NCBI RefSeq assembly: GCF_001956215.1
Contig: NZ_MRTQ01000006.1
Location: 143,004 to 207,003 of the forward strand
Reading direction: 5' to 3'
DNA length: 64,000 bases
Source of the DNA: Paenibacillus sp. FSL R5-0490
GTDB lineage: Bacteria > Bacillota > Bacilli > Bacillales > Cytobacillaceae
In this document: positions 7,771 through 16,180 of the stretch, one piece after another
How the letters are laid out: the number at the start of each line of letters is the position of its first letter
How positions within the stretch are numbered: position 1 is the first letter of the stretch
Position numbers and translations under genes: made by a program
Notes under the pieces: model-generated
The model's database searches: none
What the model was told of the DNA's origin: nothing
The model's input: the letters and a program-made list of their open reading frames with translations, nothing else

Positions 7771-9636
7771 ATGAAGTTAATAAAGAAGCATTATCCGGCT
7801 CTCCTGTCTTTAGCTTTGCTGACAGGTTTTTTCAGCTTATGCTGGGCGTTTAAAACCTTTTATTTTATCTATGAATTGGAGCTTAACCCGCATAAGAAAC
7901 TGATATTATTATCTTCTGGCGGTCTCGGGGCTGCAGTGTCAGGATTGATTTTTTTCAGAAAAAAAAGAGTCCAGACCGTTCTGGCCTTTATTGTTTACCT
8001 GCTTCTCTCGTTTCTTTTATATGCAGATGTACTGTACGAACGTTATTATGATGCCATTCTTCATATCCAGTTGATGCAGCAGGCCAATCAGCTCGGAGAT
8101 GTAAAGGACTCGATTGCATCGCTTGTTTACGTTAGTGATATCGTGTATTGGATAGACATCCCTGCCATTCTTCTGGCTCTTTATGTTTTTTCACGGAAAG
8201 AAAGAAACCTGAGGCACCCTCTCATTGGATCAGCCATGTTTGCTGCAGGCGCTGCTTTTATCTTATTTGCGGCCTTTTATCCGCTGAAGGATACCTTTTC
8301 TGATCAATATAAAGTTTCCCTCACAGGTATCCTGCCAGCCCATATCTATGATCTTTCGAGAACTTACCATAACCATGCTGCAGCCAAAGAAATAACTGCT
8401 GAAGAAAAGACAGAATTGGAGATTTTAAAGGACTATTTCAAAGGGAAACAGGATCTTTTAAAATCATCTCCCTATTTCGGAAAGTTTAAAGGGAAGAATA
8501 TTATTGTGGTGCAGGCTGAATCACTGAATGACTTTCCAATCGGCTTAAAAGTAAATGGTGAGGAAATAACCCCGCATCTGAATGAACTCATCAGCACCAG
8601 CCACTATTATCCGAATATTTACCTTCAAATTGGGAGAGGCAATACGTCAGATGCTGAATTTGCTGCAAATAATTCTTTATATCCCATTGCAGATATGGGT
8701 GTTTATAAAACTTATCCAAAAAATAACTTCCTCTCGCTTCCGCAAGTACTAAAAAAAGAAGGATACGCAACGAGCGCTGCCCATGGAAATTCACCGGAAT
8801 TCTGGAACCGGAGATTGGCCTATCCTAACCAGGGCTTCGATAACTTCTACAGTACTGAACATCTAAAAATTAAAGAAGATGAAGTAATCGGAATGGGCGT
8901 CTCGGATCGAAGCATGTTTAAACAAATGATAGATATCTATAAGGAAGAAGAAAAGCCGTTTTACAGTTTTATAGTCAGTCTGACGAATCATCGGCCATTT
9001 GACTTGCCTGGTAAATATCAATCTTTGGATCTCCCTGCAGAATTTGCAGATACCTTAACAGGGAACTATCTGCAGGCTACGCATTATTTTGACCAGTCAA
9101 TCGGTTACTTTATTGAAAAATTAAAAGAAGAACAAATATGGGATGATACGATCTTTGTCGTCTATGGAGATCATTACGGGCCTATTCCAAAAGATAAGGA
9201 TGAGATTGACCAGCTTCTCGGCATCAGCTTCAACCAGAAAGAGCAATTCAATGTCCCGCTGATCATTCACCATCCAGGACAGACCGCAGCTGTTAAAAAT
9301 GAGGTTATTGGAAGCCAGCTGGACATCTTCCCTACTCTTGCATCTCTGATTGGCACCGAACAGCCGCTTGCACATCTCGGGGCATCGCTTGATATCAAAA
9401 AAGAAGGCTTTGCCGGTTTTGCTTATGAAACGACCCCATACTCGTACTATTCGGGGCCATATGATTATGCTGCTTCACATAATGGAGTTTTCCAGGATGG
9501 TATTTGCACAGATAACAAAACCGGGGAAAAAGTGTCCGTTAATGCCTGTAAAAAAACGTATGATCAGCTTGTAAAGGATGTTCAGCTTTCTGAATTTCTG
9601 CTGAAAAATAATTTAATTGGGGAATTGTTTAAATAA
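7771..9636 (+). CDS. LtaS-family lipoteichoic acid synthase-like sulfatase-fold enzyme
   Basis: The 621-residue protein has about five N-terminal membrane segments and an extracellular alkaline phosphatase/sulfatase domain, as in LtaS, YfnI, YqgS and YvgJ, which transfer or prime glycerol phosphate from phosphatidylglycerol. Metal and nucleophile residues are visible: QAESLND (Glu), GNTSDAEF with the nucleophile Thr292 (Thr300 in S. aureus LtaS), HGNSPEFWNR, and the C-terminal YGDHYGP. The ATG at 7771 follows GGGTGGGG; an ATG at 7732 lacks a good site. A terminator follows. Which paralogue it is cannot be decided from sequence alone. Confidence 0.88.
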   Translation: MKLIKKHYPALLSLALLTGFFSLCWAFKTFYFIYELELNPHKKLILLSSGGLGAAVSGLIFFRKKRVQTVLAFIVYLLLSFLLYADVLYERYYDAILHIQLMQQANQLGDVKDSIASLVYVSDIVYWIDIPAILLALYVFSRKERNLRHPLIGSAMFAAGAAFILFAAFYPLKDTFSDQYKVSLTGILPAHIYDLSRTYHNHAAAKEITAEEKTELEILKDYFKGKQDLLKSSPYFGKFKGKNIIVVQAESLNDFPIGLKVNGEEITPHLNELISTSHYYPNIYLQIGRGNTSDAEFAANNSLYPIADMGVYKTYPKNNFLSLPQVLKKEGYATSAAHGNSPEFWNRRLAYPNQGFDNFYSTEHLKIKEDEVIGMGVSDRSMFKQMIDIYKEEEKPFYSFIVSLTNHRPFDLPGKYQSLDLPAEFADTLTGNYLQATHYFDQSIGYFIEKLKEEQIWDDTIFVVYGDHYGPIPKDKDEIDQLLGISFNQKEQFNVPLIIHHPGQTAAVKNEVIGSQLDIFPTLASLIGTEQPLAHLGASLDIKKEGFAGFAYETTPYSYYSGPYDYAASHNGVFQDGICTDNKTGEKVSVNACKKTYDQLVKDVQLSEFLLKNNLIGELFK

Positions 9637-9645
9637 TTTCGAGGG

Positions 9646-9696
9646 ATTCCAACAAAACCTGTGTATGACAGCGCAGAATTTGTTGGAATTTTTGTT
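9646..9696 (+). terminator. Terminator of the LTA-synthase-like gene
   Basis: ATTCCAACAAA and TTTGTTGGAAT pair perfectly over 11 bp around a 22-nt loop, followed by TTTTG. Confidence 0.75.
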
Positions 9697-9778
9697 GTTT
9701 TAATCAAATAAAAAGGCGGTATATACGTAATAACTAAAAATTGGGATTGAAAATATATAAAAAGGAGTTGTTTTTCAA

Positions 9779-9928
9779 ATGAAAATTAAAGCAGGCAGCT
9801 GGAGTTTATTAACCCCCCAGGACAAATTGTTTATTTTGGAGGCAGTGAGCAGCCGCTCGAAAAACCGGAAACAGGAAGAGCAAGCTCCATCTCAAGAATC
9901 ATACATTCAATTATCATTTGATATATAA
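9779..9928 (+). CDS. Small cytoplasmic protein of unknown function (49 aa)
   Basis: The reading frame starts MKIKAGSWSLLTPQDKLFI, is charged in the middle (SRSKNRKQEEQ) and ends SFDI. An AAAGGAG lies 11 nt upstream of the ATG. It has no signal peptide or membrane helix. It sits alone between the LTA-synthase-like gene and the acyltransferase. I do not recognise a family. Confidence 0.5.
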   Translation: MKIKAGSWSLLTPQDKLFILEAVSSRSKNRKQEEQAPSQESYIQLSFDI

Positions 9929-10088
9929 GTGTCTGTAAATTTTTTAACTATTTCCCTATCTTTGGATGCATTATTAACAAATCGATACTTTATGGTTAAA
10001 GTACGATAACATTCCGGACGGGCCCCTGTATTTCATATACGATGTAGTGGTAAATGAATTCTGTTACTACTGCAAGGATGTGAAAGTC

Positions 10089-11198
10089 ATGGGCAAATCA
10101 AAAGCACATATCCAAGAGATTCATTATTTGCGGGCTATTGCCTGCATATGGGTACTATTGGTTCACGTTTCAGCCTCCTTCTACTTTGAGAACGGCGAAA
10201 CGTATAATGAACTTACTCTTTTCATCAATCAAATTAGCCGATTCGGTACACCTATTTTTGCTCTGATCAGCGGATTTCTGCTCTTCTACCAGACCCGGAC
10301 AAGAGGCTTTACTCTAAAAAAATTTGCTGTGAGCCGTTTTACGAAAATTGGTGTACCTTTTATATTTTGGAGCATTTTCTATCTACTATTTATGTATTTC
10401 GTTCAAGGTGCCAATCCGTTTGAATCAGGGAAAAGACTGTTCCTGATCAACTTTGCTTTCGGCAATAGCTTTTACCATCTATATTTTATGTCAATTGTTT
10501 TTCAGTTTTACCTGCTGTTTCCGCTCCTGCAGCTGTTCCGTTCAAAAAAGAGCTGGATTTTCTTATTAGCAGGATCAACCCTAGTTAATTTATATTCATT
10601 AAAAGCCTATAACCCGGGACAGTTCGAAGGAATCTGGCAGGTCATTCTCAGCCAGCGCGCCTTTTTGCCAAGCTGGATCTTCTTCTTTATTTTTGGGGGA
10701 TTCTTAGCTTATTATTGGGAGCCGCTTAGCCAGTTCTCGAAGAAAAACAAGAAAATCTTAGGTGCGGGTGCCGCGATTATAACTGTAATGGCTGTGGTGG
10801 AATATAAAATCATCGGATCCATCCCATCAAACCGGGCGACTAATATGATTAATATCCCCATTATCACTCTTTTTATGATGGGTATTGGGGAAGATATAAG
10901 GAAGATCAGCTGGCTGGAAATATTCCTTTCAAAAGTTGGAAGCCTTTCAATGGCCATTTATCTCGTCCATCCGTTTGTTCTTTTAACATTCCAATCACTG
11001 GCACCGAAAAGCATTTGGAGTACAGTTAATTTTCCATTTGTTTTTGCTCTGATCCTGTCAGGAACAATTGGAGTGGTTAAGGTTATACAGCTTCTGCCTT
11101 ATAATCAGTATTTGCTTACAGTGCCTAAAGTTAAGGACAAAAAGCCTGAAAAGGTAAAACGACTGAAGAAACTGGAAGCAGAATCGAATACGGCATGA
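10089..11198 (+). CDS. Membrane-bound acyltransferase 3 family protein
   Basis: This 369-residue integral membrane O-acyltransferase has about ten hydrophobic segments and the family's N-terminal signature (IHYLRAIACIWVLLVHVSAS, with the conserved His). Relatives O-acetylate peptidoglycan, teichoic acids or exopolysaccharides (OatA, YfiQ and IcaC types). The tail is Lys-rich and cytoplasmic. The ATG at 10089 has AAGGATG upstream; a possible ATG at 10047 is 14 codons earlier without a clear site. Placement beside an LtaS-like gene suggests an envelope polymer substrate, but the substrate is unknown. Confidence 0.85.
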   Translation: MGKSKAHIQEIHYLRAIACIWVLLVHVSASFYFENGETYNELTLFINQISRFGTPIFALISGFLLFYQTRTRGFTLKKFAVSRFTKIGVPFIFWSIFYLLFMYFVQGANPFESGKRLFLINFAFGNSFYHLYFMSIVFQFYLLFPLLQLFRSKKSWIFLLAGSTLVNLYSLKAYNPGQFEGIWQVILSQRAFLPSWIFFFIFGGFLAYYWEPLSQFSKKNKKILGAGAAIITVMAVVEYKIIGSIPSNRATNMINIPIITLFMMGIGEDIRKISWLEIFLSKVGSLSMAIYLVHPFVLLTFQSLAPKSIWSTVNFPFVFALILSGTIGVVKVIQLLPYNQYLLTVPKVKDKKPEKVKRLKKLEAESNTA

Positions 11199-11202
11199 TC
11201 AT

Positions 11203-11237
11203 AAAAGCCCTAATTCACAACTTGAATTAGGGCTTTT
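11203..11237. terminator. Bidirectional terminator
   Basis: AAAAGCCCTAATTC and GAATTAGGGCTTTT form a perfect 14-bp stem with a 7-nt loop, with A/T tracts on both flanks. It serves the convergent genes on either side. Confidence 0.9.
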
Positions 11238-11239
11238 GC

Positions 11240-12190
11240 TTATCTGAAAATTTTATTTGGCACTTTTACTTCCGGCATACCGGCAGCATATGGCGCGACT
11301 TCATATTCAAAGAATTTGATGGCAATACCGCTTCCTGTGAAATAGAAAGGACGCTCATTATTGATTGTGATTTCCTCCAAATACTCAGGGAAAATCATTT
11401 CCCCTCTGGCAGCCCGATTTTTCAAATCAGTGATGGCATAATTCTTAATCTTGCCTCTTGCGGCGCTGGTTTTTGCCACATCAGTTAACTGCAGCTCAAC
11501 ACCCTTGATCAGGTCAAAATTATACGAGGTTACCGTTGACATTCCATGAACGCCGCCTGTGTACATGTAATCGTAAACTAAAATGCTCAGAAGGTTATTT
11601 TCGTTATATTTCACCTTATAAGATACATCATAATCGTAGCTGTACATCCATTCTTCATCTTCTGGCACGTGGTAGCCATTGTCATAGTAATAATCCCATC
11701 GATGCTCTTCCTCTTCATCCTCGAGATTTTGAGCACTTTCATAAGACTGTTCAAAATGGCTCTTAATAATTGCATTAATACGCTCTTTTGCGGCATTATC
11801 CACTAAACTGCTTATTTGCGGATAAGTGAAATCCCCAATTTTCTTGTTCGTGAAGTTAACACCCAATGCCTGAAGCTTCACCTTGGATGGTGTTTCATAT
11901 TTCACTTTGTTATTGCGGTCTATATAATAGCCGCCGCCTAAACCAAGCTTGCCTGGAAGAAACGTATAAATTCTATAATTTTCTCCTGCCTTCAGTGTTC
12001 TGGACGGAGTTTTTTTAGATCCATCCCACTTGTATAACTCCGTGTTCTTTAAAACTGTTAATCTTCCAATCTGGCCTTTTTTCAGCTCTGCTCCATCCCA
12101 CATTACCTTGGCGCTTGCGCCAGTGGGAATGGAGACGAAAAAAAGTAAGAAGGAAGCTAATACCATAACAGCTATTTTGGCTTTTTTCAT
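11240..12190 (-). CDS. Secreted protein: WDG/GQIGRL module + RsiV/PdaC-like DUF4163-DUF3298
   Basis: After a signal peptide ending at ASA (about residue 26) comes a clear copy of the shared module (KVMWDGAELKKGQIGRLTV ... ENYRIYTF ... KYETPSKVKLQAL). The rest (YPQISSLVDNAAKERINAI ... YKVKYNENNLLSILVYDYMYTGGVHG ... FEYEVAPYAAG) matches the DUF4163/DUF3298 pair found in the outer parts of RsiV and PdaC; RsiV uses this region to bind lysozyme. Here there is no membrane anchor after the signal peptide, so the protein is likely released or bound through the module. GGAGGTAT precedes the ATG. Confidence 0.85.
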   Translation of the reverse strand: MKKAKIAVMVLASFLLFFVSIPTGASAKVMWDGAELKKGQIGRLTVLKNTELYKWDGSKKTPSRTLKAGENYRIYTFLPGKLGLGGGYYIDRNNKVKYETPSKVKLQALGVNFTNKKIGDFTYPQISSLVDNAAKERINAIIKSHFEQSYESAQNLEDEEEEHRWDYYYDNGYHVPEDEEWMYSYDYDVSYKVKYNENNLLSILVYDYMYTGGVHGMSTVTSYNFDLIKGVELQLTDVAKTSAARGKIKNYAITDLKNRAARGEMIFPEYLEEITINNERPFYFTGSGIAIKFFEYEVAPYAAGMPEVKVPNKIFR

Positions 12191-12371
12191 CGGATACCTC
12201 CAGAAATTAGAAATGAATTCTTTTTTAGGATATCACACGCGATAGGTAAATAGAACTATACAAAAAAAATATATTTACTGAATATAAATTAGATAAAGAA
12301 TGAAAGATCTAAAGGGACTAAAAACTAAACAGTAATAATAATTACGAGTTTTCTATTCTTTTTTGAAATAT

Positions 12372-12406
12372 AGAAAGGGACACTCCAATATTTAAAAGTG
12401 TCCCTT
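12372..12406 (-). terminator. Terminator of the S-layer-like gene
   Basis: On the minus strand AAGGGACACT pairs with AGTGTCCCTT around a 12-nt loop, with a short T-rich tail, 13 nt after the stop. Confidence 0.7.
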
Positions 12407-12418
12407 AATCTATTAATA

Positions 12419-14713
12419 TTAGCTGTTAAATACTATTTCATAACCATTTGCACTAAATGATTTTCCCTTTAATTGCCCCAGCTTGATGTCCTTTAAAGCA
12501 GTGTTGGCAAACTTCTTCAGTATTTGCTGTTCTAAAGTATTTGCTGCATCTGAAGTCTGAGATGAGCTAAATGAAAGTAACAGTTGAGTAAAACTGACGT
12601 TTGTTGTTTTTTCAATGTCTCCTATTGTAACGTCTGTTTTATTGATTGTTACCGTTGCAGTATTATTACCTTGTTTAGTTATTGTTCCGTAAGCATTATT
12701 AAAAGTCGTTAATGCTGCTTTTCCAATACCCAAGTTAATGGTGATGGTAACAGGTGCACTTTCCTCACTGGTTACTTTATTTACTAATACTCCAGTAAGA
12801 GTAATTGGATCACTTCCAAATACCGCTCTCGCATTGGCCATATTAACTCCTTCTACTCCAGTATCTAGATTACCAAACAAATGCTTTGTGGTTACAGTTG
12901 TACCAGAAAGTACTATTGGTGTATCGATCCAATCTTCAGATGTGCCCATTGCTTTCAATGATGTAATTTTCAAATTGGAAGGTACATTTGTTCCTAGTGA
13001 TACACTATAAAATATTTCATCATCATCAACATTAACCAGATCCACATTGATATTACTTGGATTGCTATCATCTACTGATTCTTTATCTAAGCCGGAAGTA
13101 AGACTATTATCCACATAAACAGGAGCATTCGAAGGTGGTGTCACAACTCCGCCACCGCCGCCAGCAGGAGGAGGTGTTACAGTGCCTTCACCCGGCTTCG
13201 TAACTTCACCCGGTTTATTTCCGCCAACTTCAATTCCTTCATCAGCTTTCTCGACTGTACCTTTGTTGTCGATTTCCACTTCGCCTTTTACTGAGGAATC
13301 TTTCTTCACTTCTTTAACAACTGCACCTTTTGCTACTGAGATCTGGGCAGCTGCTTTGATGTTGATTTCTTTAACTTCAGTGCCTTCGCCAATTGCAACG
13401 GCTGCGTTTTCACCTGTTACTTCGATGGCTGTTTCTGAGAAGTTGCCCTTAAGTGCAATTCCTTCAGAATTTTCTCCGCCTTTTGCTGCAATTGTAACTG
13501 TTTCAAAAGAGCCGCTTTCCTTAGACTCTAAGTTTACTTTCCCTTTTGCTCCAGCTTTTTCTGACACGACAAGGTTCTTCACTTTTACACCTGTGTCAGC
13601 AACAAGATTGGATCCATTGGCGTCATTTACAACAAGGCTGTCCGCTTCTACGCCTTTCATGTATAGACTGTGATCAGCAATGTCCTCAACAATAATAGCT
13701 CCGCCTTTGCTGTTCACTTTATTAACCTTTACATTTTCAAGGTGAACCGTACCTGCTCCATTAGGTGAACCCAGTACTGTAAGGTTACCGTTAATTGAAA
13801 CATTTTGAAGTTTGATATGTTCATTTTCTCCTGCATATAAGAAAATAGATTTGCTGGATTCGCTTCCTGATGCAGGACCAAATACGGAAGGTTTGTCAGC
13901 CGCTTTAGAATGAGCAACATATAGAGTTCCATGTTTGCTGAATTCTTTTTCTGTTTTTTCAAGGTCACTTAAAGAACTTTTGATTAATGGATTAGATTCT
14001 TTAAGGCCATTCTTTGCAGCTTCTTTAATAAGGAATTCTACATTGCCTAAATACTGTGCTGCCTGCTCAGCATTATTATCTTTTAATGCTTTTTCAGCAC
14101 GGTCGATTTGCATTTTAATAGAGACTGGATATAAAAGGTCTTTCAGCTGTTTCTCAGCAGAATGTTTATAGAAATCACGGAATTCTGTACGAGTTGTCAC
14201 GCCATATACGCGATCAAGCATAAACGCATTTTTCTTAATCTCCCATGAAACTTCATGGTAAAGTTTTTCAGTCTGATCATCCACTTCGCCTTTTGCCGCT
14301 TTAGCTTTAAGCTCATTATATTTCTTCTGGATCTTCAAACCGGAACTTACAGCATCAATGTAAGCAACAGAACGGTTAAGATATGTAGCAACATTTGCAT
14401 CAAGTCTTGCTGAAAGGACTTCTTTCTCTTTTCCTTTCAATCCCGCTACTTGCTTTCTGGCATCTGCCAAAAGGGCTTTCACCTCATTGTGCATCTTCAT
14501 GTTTGGATATCCTACTAAATTGTTAGGATATTTTGTTTTGCGGTACTCGATAGATACTTCCCATTTTAGTGCACCAGCTAACTTTTCAGCTTTTACAACC
14601 GCTTTTTCTGCAGAAGCATATGATGCCGCAGAAGCAGGATTCGACACAGCCATCACTGAAGCAGCAACCGTCGCAGCCATTAATGTTTTAGTCATTTTTT
14701 TCTTTTTACCCAT
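12419..14713 (-). CDS. S-layer-like protein with SbsC-type cell-wall-binding domain
   Basis: The 764-residue exported protein has a signal peptide (to about residue 29) and then an all-helical region to about residue 230. This region carries blocks typical of the Geobacillus SbsC N-terminus (LYHEVSWEIKKNAFMLDRVYG ... RAEKALKDNNAEQAAQYLGNV), which binds secondary cell wall polymer. The middle (about 270-480) is built of short valine/glycine-rich beta repeats resembling a parallel beta-helix. A Pro/Gly linker (TPPPAGGGGGVVTPP) precedes a C-terminal beta-rich domain. There are no SLH motifs. AGAGGTGTTC precedes the ATG. Whether it forms a true lattice cannot be told. Confidence 0.82.
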   Translation of the reverse strand: MGKKKKMTKTLMAATVAASVMAVSNPASAASYASAEKAVVKAEKLAGALKWEVSIEYRKTKYPNNLVGYPNMKMHNEVKALLADARKQVAGLKGKEKEVLSARLDANVATYLNRSVAYIDAVSSGLKIQKKYNELKAKAAKGEVDDQTEKLYHEVSWEIKKNAFMLDRVYGVTTRTEFRDFYKHSAEKQLKDLLYPVSIKMQIDRAEKALKDNNAEQAAQYLGNVEFLIKEAAKNGLKESNPLIKSSLSDLEKTEKEFSKHGTLYVAHSKAADKPSVFGPASGSESSKSIFLYAGENEHIKLQNVSINGNLTVLGSPNGAGTVHLENVKVNKVNSKGGAIIVEDIADHSLYMKGVEADSLVVNDANGSNLVADTGVKVKNLVVSEKAGAKGKVNLESKESGSFETVTIAAKGGENSEGIALKGNFSETAIEVTGENAAVAIGEGTEVKEINIKAAAQISVAKGAVVKEVKKDSSVKGEVEIDNKGTVEKADEGIEVGGNKPGEVTKPGEGTVTPPPAGGGGGVVTPPSNAPVYVDNSLTSGLDKESVDDSNPSNINVDLVNVDDDEIFYSVSLGTNVPSNLKITSLKAMGTSEDWIDTPIVLSGTTVTTKHLFGNLDTGVEGVNMANARAVFGSDPITLTGVLVNKVTSEESAPVTITINLGIGKAALTTFNNAYGTITKQGNNTATVTINKTDVTIGDIEKTTNVSFTQLLLSFSSSQTSDAANTLEQQILKKFANTALKDIKLGQLKGKSFSANGYEIVFNS

Positions 14714-14935
14714 ATGAACACCTCTTCATTAAATTCCTACTGTACTAAAACGCACAAAAATAGGTATATTTTCATAGTTCCTTATATAAATATTACCATT
14801 TGAGTAAAATCAAAACAATATGTTTATAAAAATTTACCATTTTAATATAATAATAGATGGATATTGCCGATATACACTAAAGGTGGAAATCTGTCGTATG
14901 ATGGCATATAAAAATAATAGTAAAGAGGGTATGAC

Positions 14936-15673
14936 ATGAAAAAAATCATAGTTTGGAGCATATCGATACTGGCTTTCATAGCTATAATGGCTGGAGGATG
15001 GAAGTGGAATCAGCAGGTAGAAGAAACAGCTGCAGATGCGAAAGAGTCTCTGGAAATGCCTGCCGGCAAGAAAACTACTTCAAATAAATCCGGCCTGACA
15101 AACGAGCAGGGTGAAGCAGAAAATACTGAGAAGGCTGAGTCTGATAAATCAAATAAGAGTTCTGACAAAGAAACTTCTTCCTCCCAATCAGACGGCGAAA
15201 CTAAGCAGGGCGGCAAGAAAGAGAATGGTCAAAAAAGTGCTGATAATGAAAAATCGGATGATTCAAATGAGGCAGAATCAGCTTCTGCAGGAAATTCATC
15301 TGATCAGGGCACAGCAAAAACAAATGAAAAGAAGAACAAGTCCCTTGCAGAAATAAAAACGTATTACAATAGCCTATTCTCAGAGCTTGAAGCACAGGAA
15401 ACCAGTAAAATCGATCAGCTTGTTGTGGAAGCCAAAGCAGAAATAATCAGCAAAAAAACGCCAATGAGCGAGCTCATCGGCAAATATCAATCTTATGCGG
15501 GACTCATGGAGAGGAATGCAGACAGCACATTTAATACGCTTTATCAGCAGCTGCAATTTGACCTGGAATCCAATGGATATAGTTTAAATGAAGCACAGGA
15601 ATTTCAGCAAACATACAATGCGAAAAAACAAGAACGAAAAAGCCGGGTTATAAGTCAGTTGAAAAACATGTAA
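14936..15673 (+). CDS. Membrane-anchored extracytoplasmic protein of unknown function
   Basis: The 245-residue protein has a single N-terminal membrane helix (IIVWSISILAFIAIMAGGW), a disordered Ser/Lys/Glu/Gly-rich stalk (about residues 30-135), and a helical C-terminal domain (about 138-245; LAEIKTYYNSLFSELEAQE ... QAEFQQ-like coils). The layout is a wall-spanning stalk with a distal domain. AGAGGGT precedes the ATG, and a terminator follows 9 nt after the stop. The gene stands divergent from the S-layer-like gene and may share its promoter region. I recognise no family. Confidence 0.75.
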   Translation: MKKIIVWSISILAFIAIMAGGWKWNQQVEETAADAKESLEMPAGKKTTSNKSGLTNEQGEAENTEKAESDKSNKSSDKETSSSQSDGETKQGGKKENGQKSADNEKSDDSNEAESASAGNSSDQGTAKTNEKKNKSLAEIKTYYNSLFSELEAQETSKIDQLVVEAKAEIISKKTPMSELIGKYQSYAGLMERNADSTFNTLYQQLQFDLESNGYSLNEAQEFQQTYNAKKQERKSRVISQLKNM

Positions 15674-15681
15674 CAATCCGC

Positions 15682-15715
15682 AAAAAGGCAGGGGAATCAG
15701 TTCACCTGCCTTTTT
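15682..15715. terminator. Bidirectional terminator
   Basis: AAAAAGGCAGG pairs with CCTGCCTTTTT around a loop of about 12 nt, just after the stop at 15673 and just before the convergent small gene's end at 15718. Confidence 0.85.
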
Positions 15716-15717
15716 CA

Positions 15718-15894
15718 TTAATTTCCAAATTCAAACTTCTGTACAAAGTTACAAGATGGGCAGGCTCTGCCCAGACTTCTATGGGTAAAGGGATCTCTGT
15801 AATAGGTTTCATCCAATCCGCATACAGAGCATTCCATTTCATGAAGTATCTCTCTTGGACCAAATAAAGCATCCAATAAAGCTTCAAAATGCAT
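15718..15894 (-). CDS. Small zinc-ribbon protein (58 aa)
   Basis: The product carries two Cys pairs, ECSVCGLDE and ACPSCNF, 24-25 residues apart, as in a treble-clef or zinc-ribbon fold. I chose the ATG at 15894 because GGGAG then lies about 8 nt upstream; in-frame ATG at 15900 and TTG at 15909 are too close to it. It faces the next small gene on the same strand. Function is unknown; nucleic-acid or protein binding would be usual for such a ribbon. Confidence 0.7.
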   Translation of the reverse strand: MHFEALLDALFGPREILHEMECSVCGLDETYYRDPFTHRSLGRACPSCNFVQKFEFGN

Positions 15895-16015
15895 TTTCAT
15901 CACTCCCAAACAACTTCTTATGTTGTTTATAGCAAAACCGGAGTGAGAAAATAGACGAAAATTGCGGTCTTTTTATGATTTATTAACGACAGATTTTAAC
16001 ATTATCTGCCCGGCA

Positions 16016-16141
16016 TTAGATAACCTTTTTCAGCTGATCTGTTATCTCCTTCAGCAAATCTGTCAGTGTCAGGTCTTTTTCCAGCTGGCCTCTTTGAAGA
16101 GCTGTTTGGAGAATCAATGCAAATTCTTCAGATTTATTCAT
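16016..16141 (-). CDS. Small helical protein (41 aa)
   Basis: This short frame reads MNKSEEFALILQTALQRGQ... and ends ITDQLKKVI, strongly helical and without a signal peptide. AAGGTG lies 5 nt before the ATG. It lies 39 nt downstream of the serine hydrolase gene on the same strand and is probably co-transcribed with it. No family is recognised. Confidence 0.6.
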   Translation of the reverse strand: MNKSEEFALILQTALQRGQLEKDLTLTDLLKEITDQLKKVI

Positions 16142-16180
16142 AGTTTCACCTTATGGTTTTTAATTTTGATTAGTAAGTTA

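Noticed and set aside
13182..13673. 163-residue + strand frame antisense to the S-layer-like gene
   Set aside because: It is a shadow of a well-supported gene with no ribosome binding site or recognisable product.
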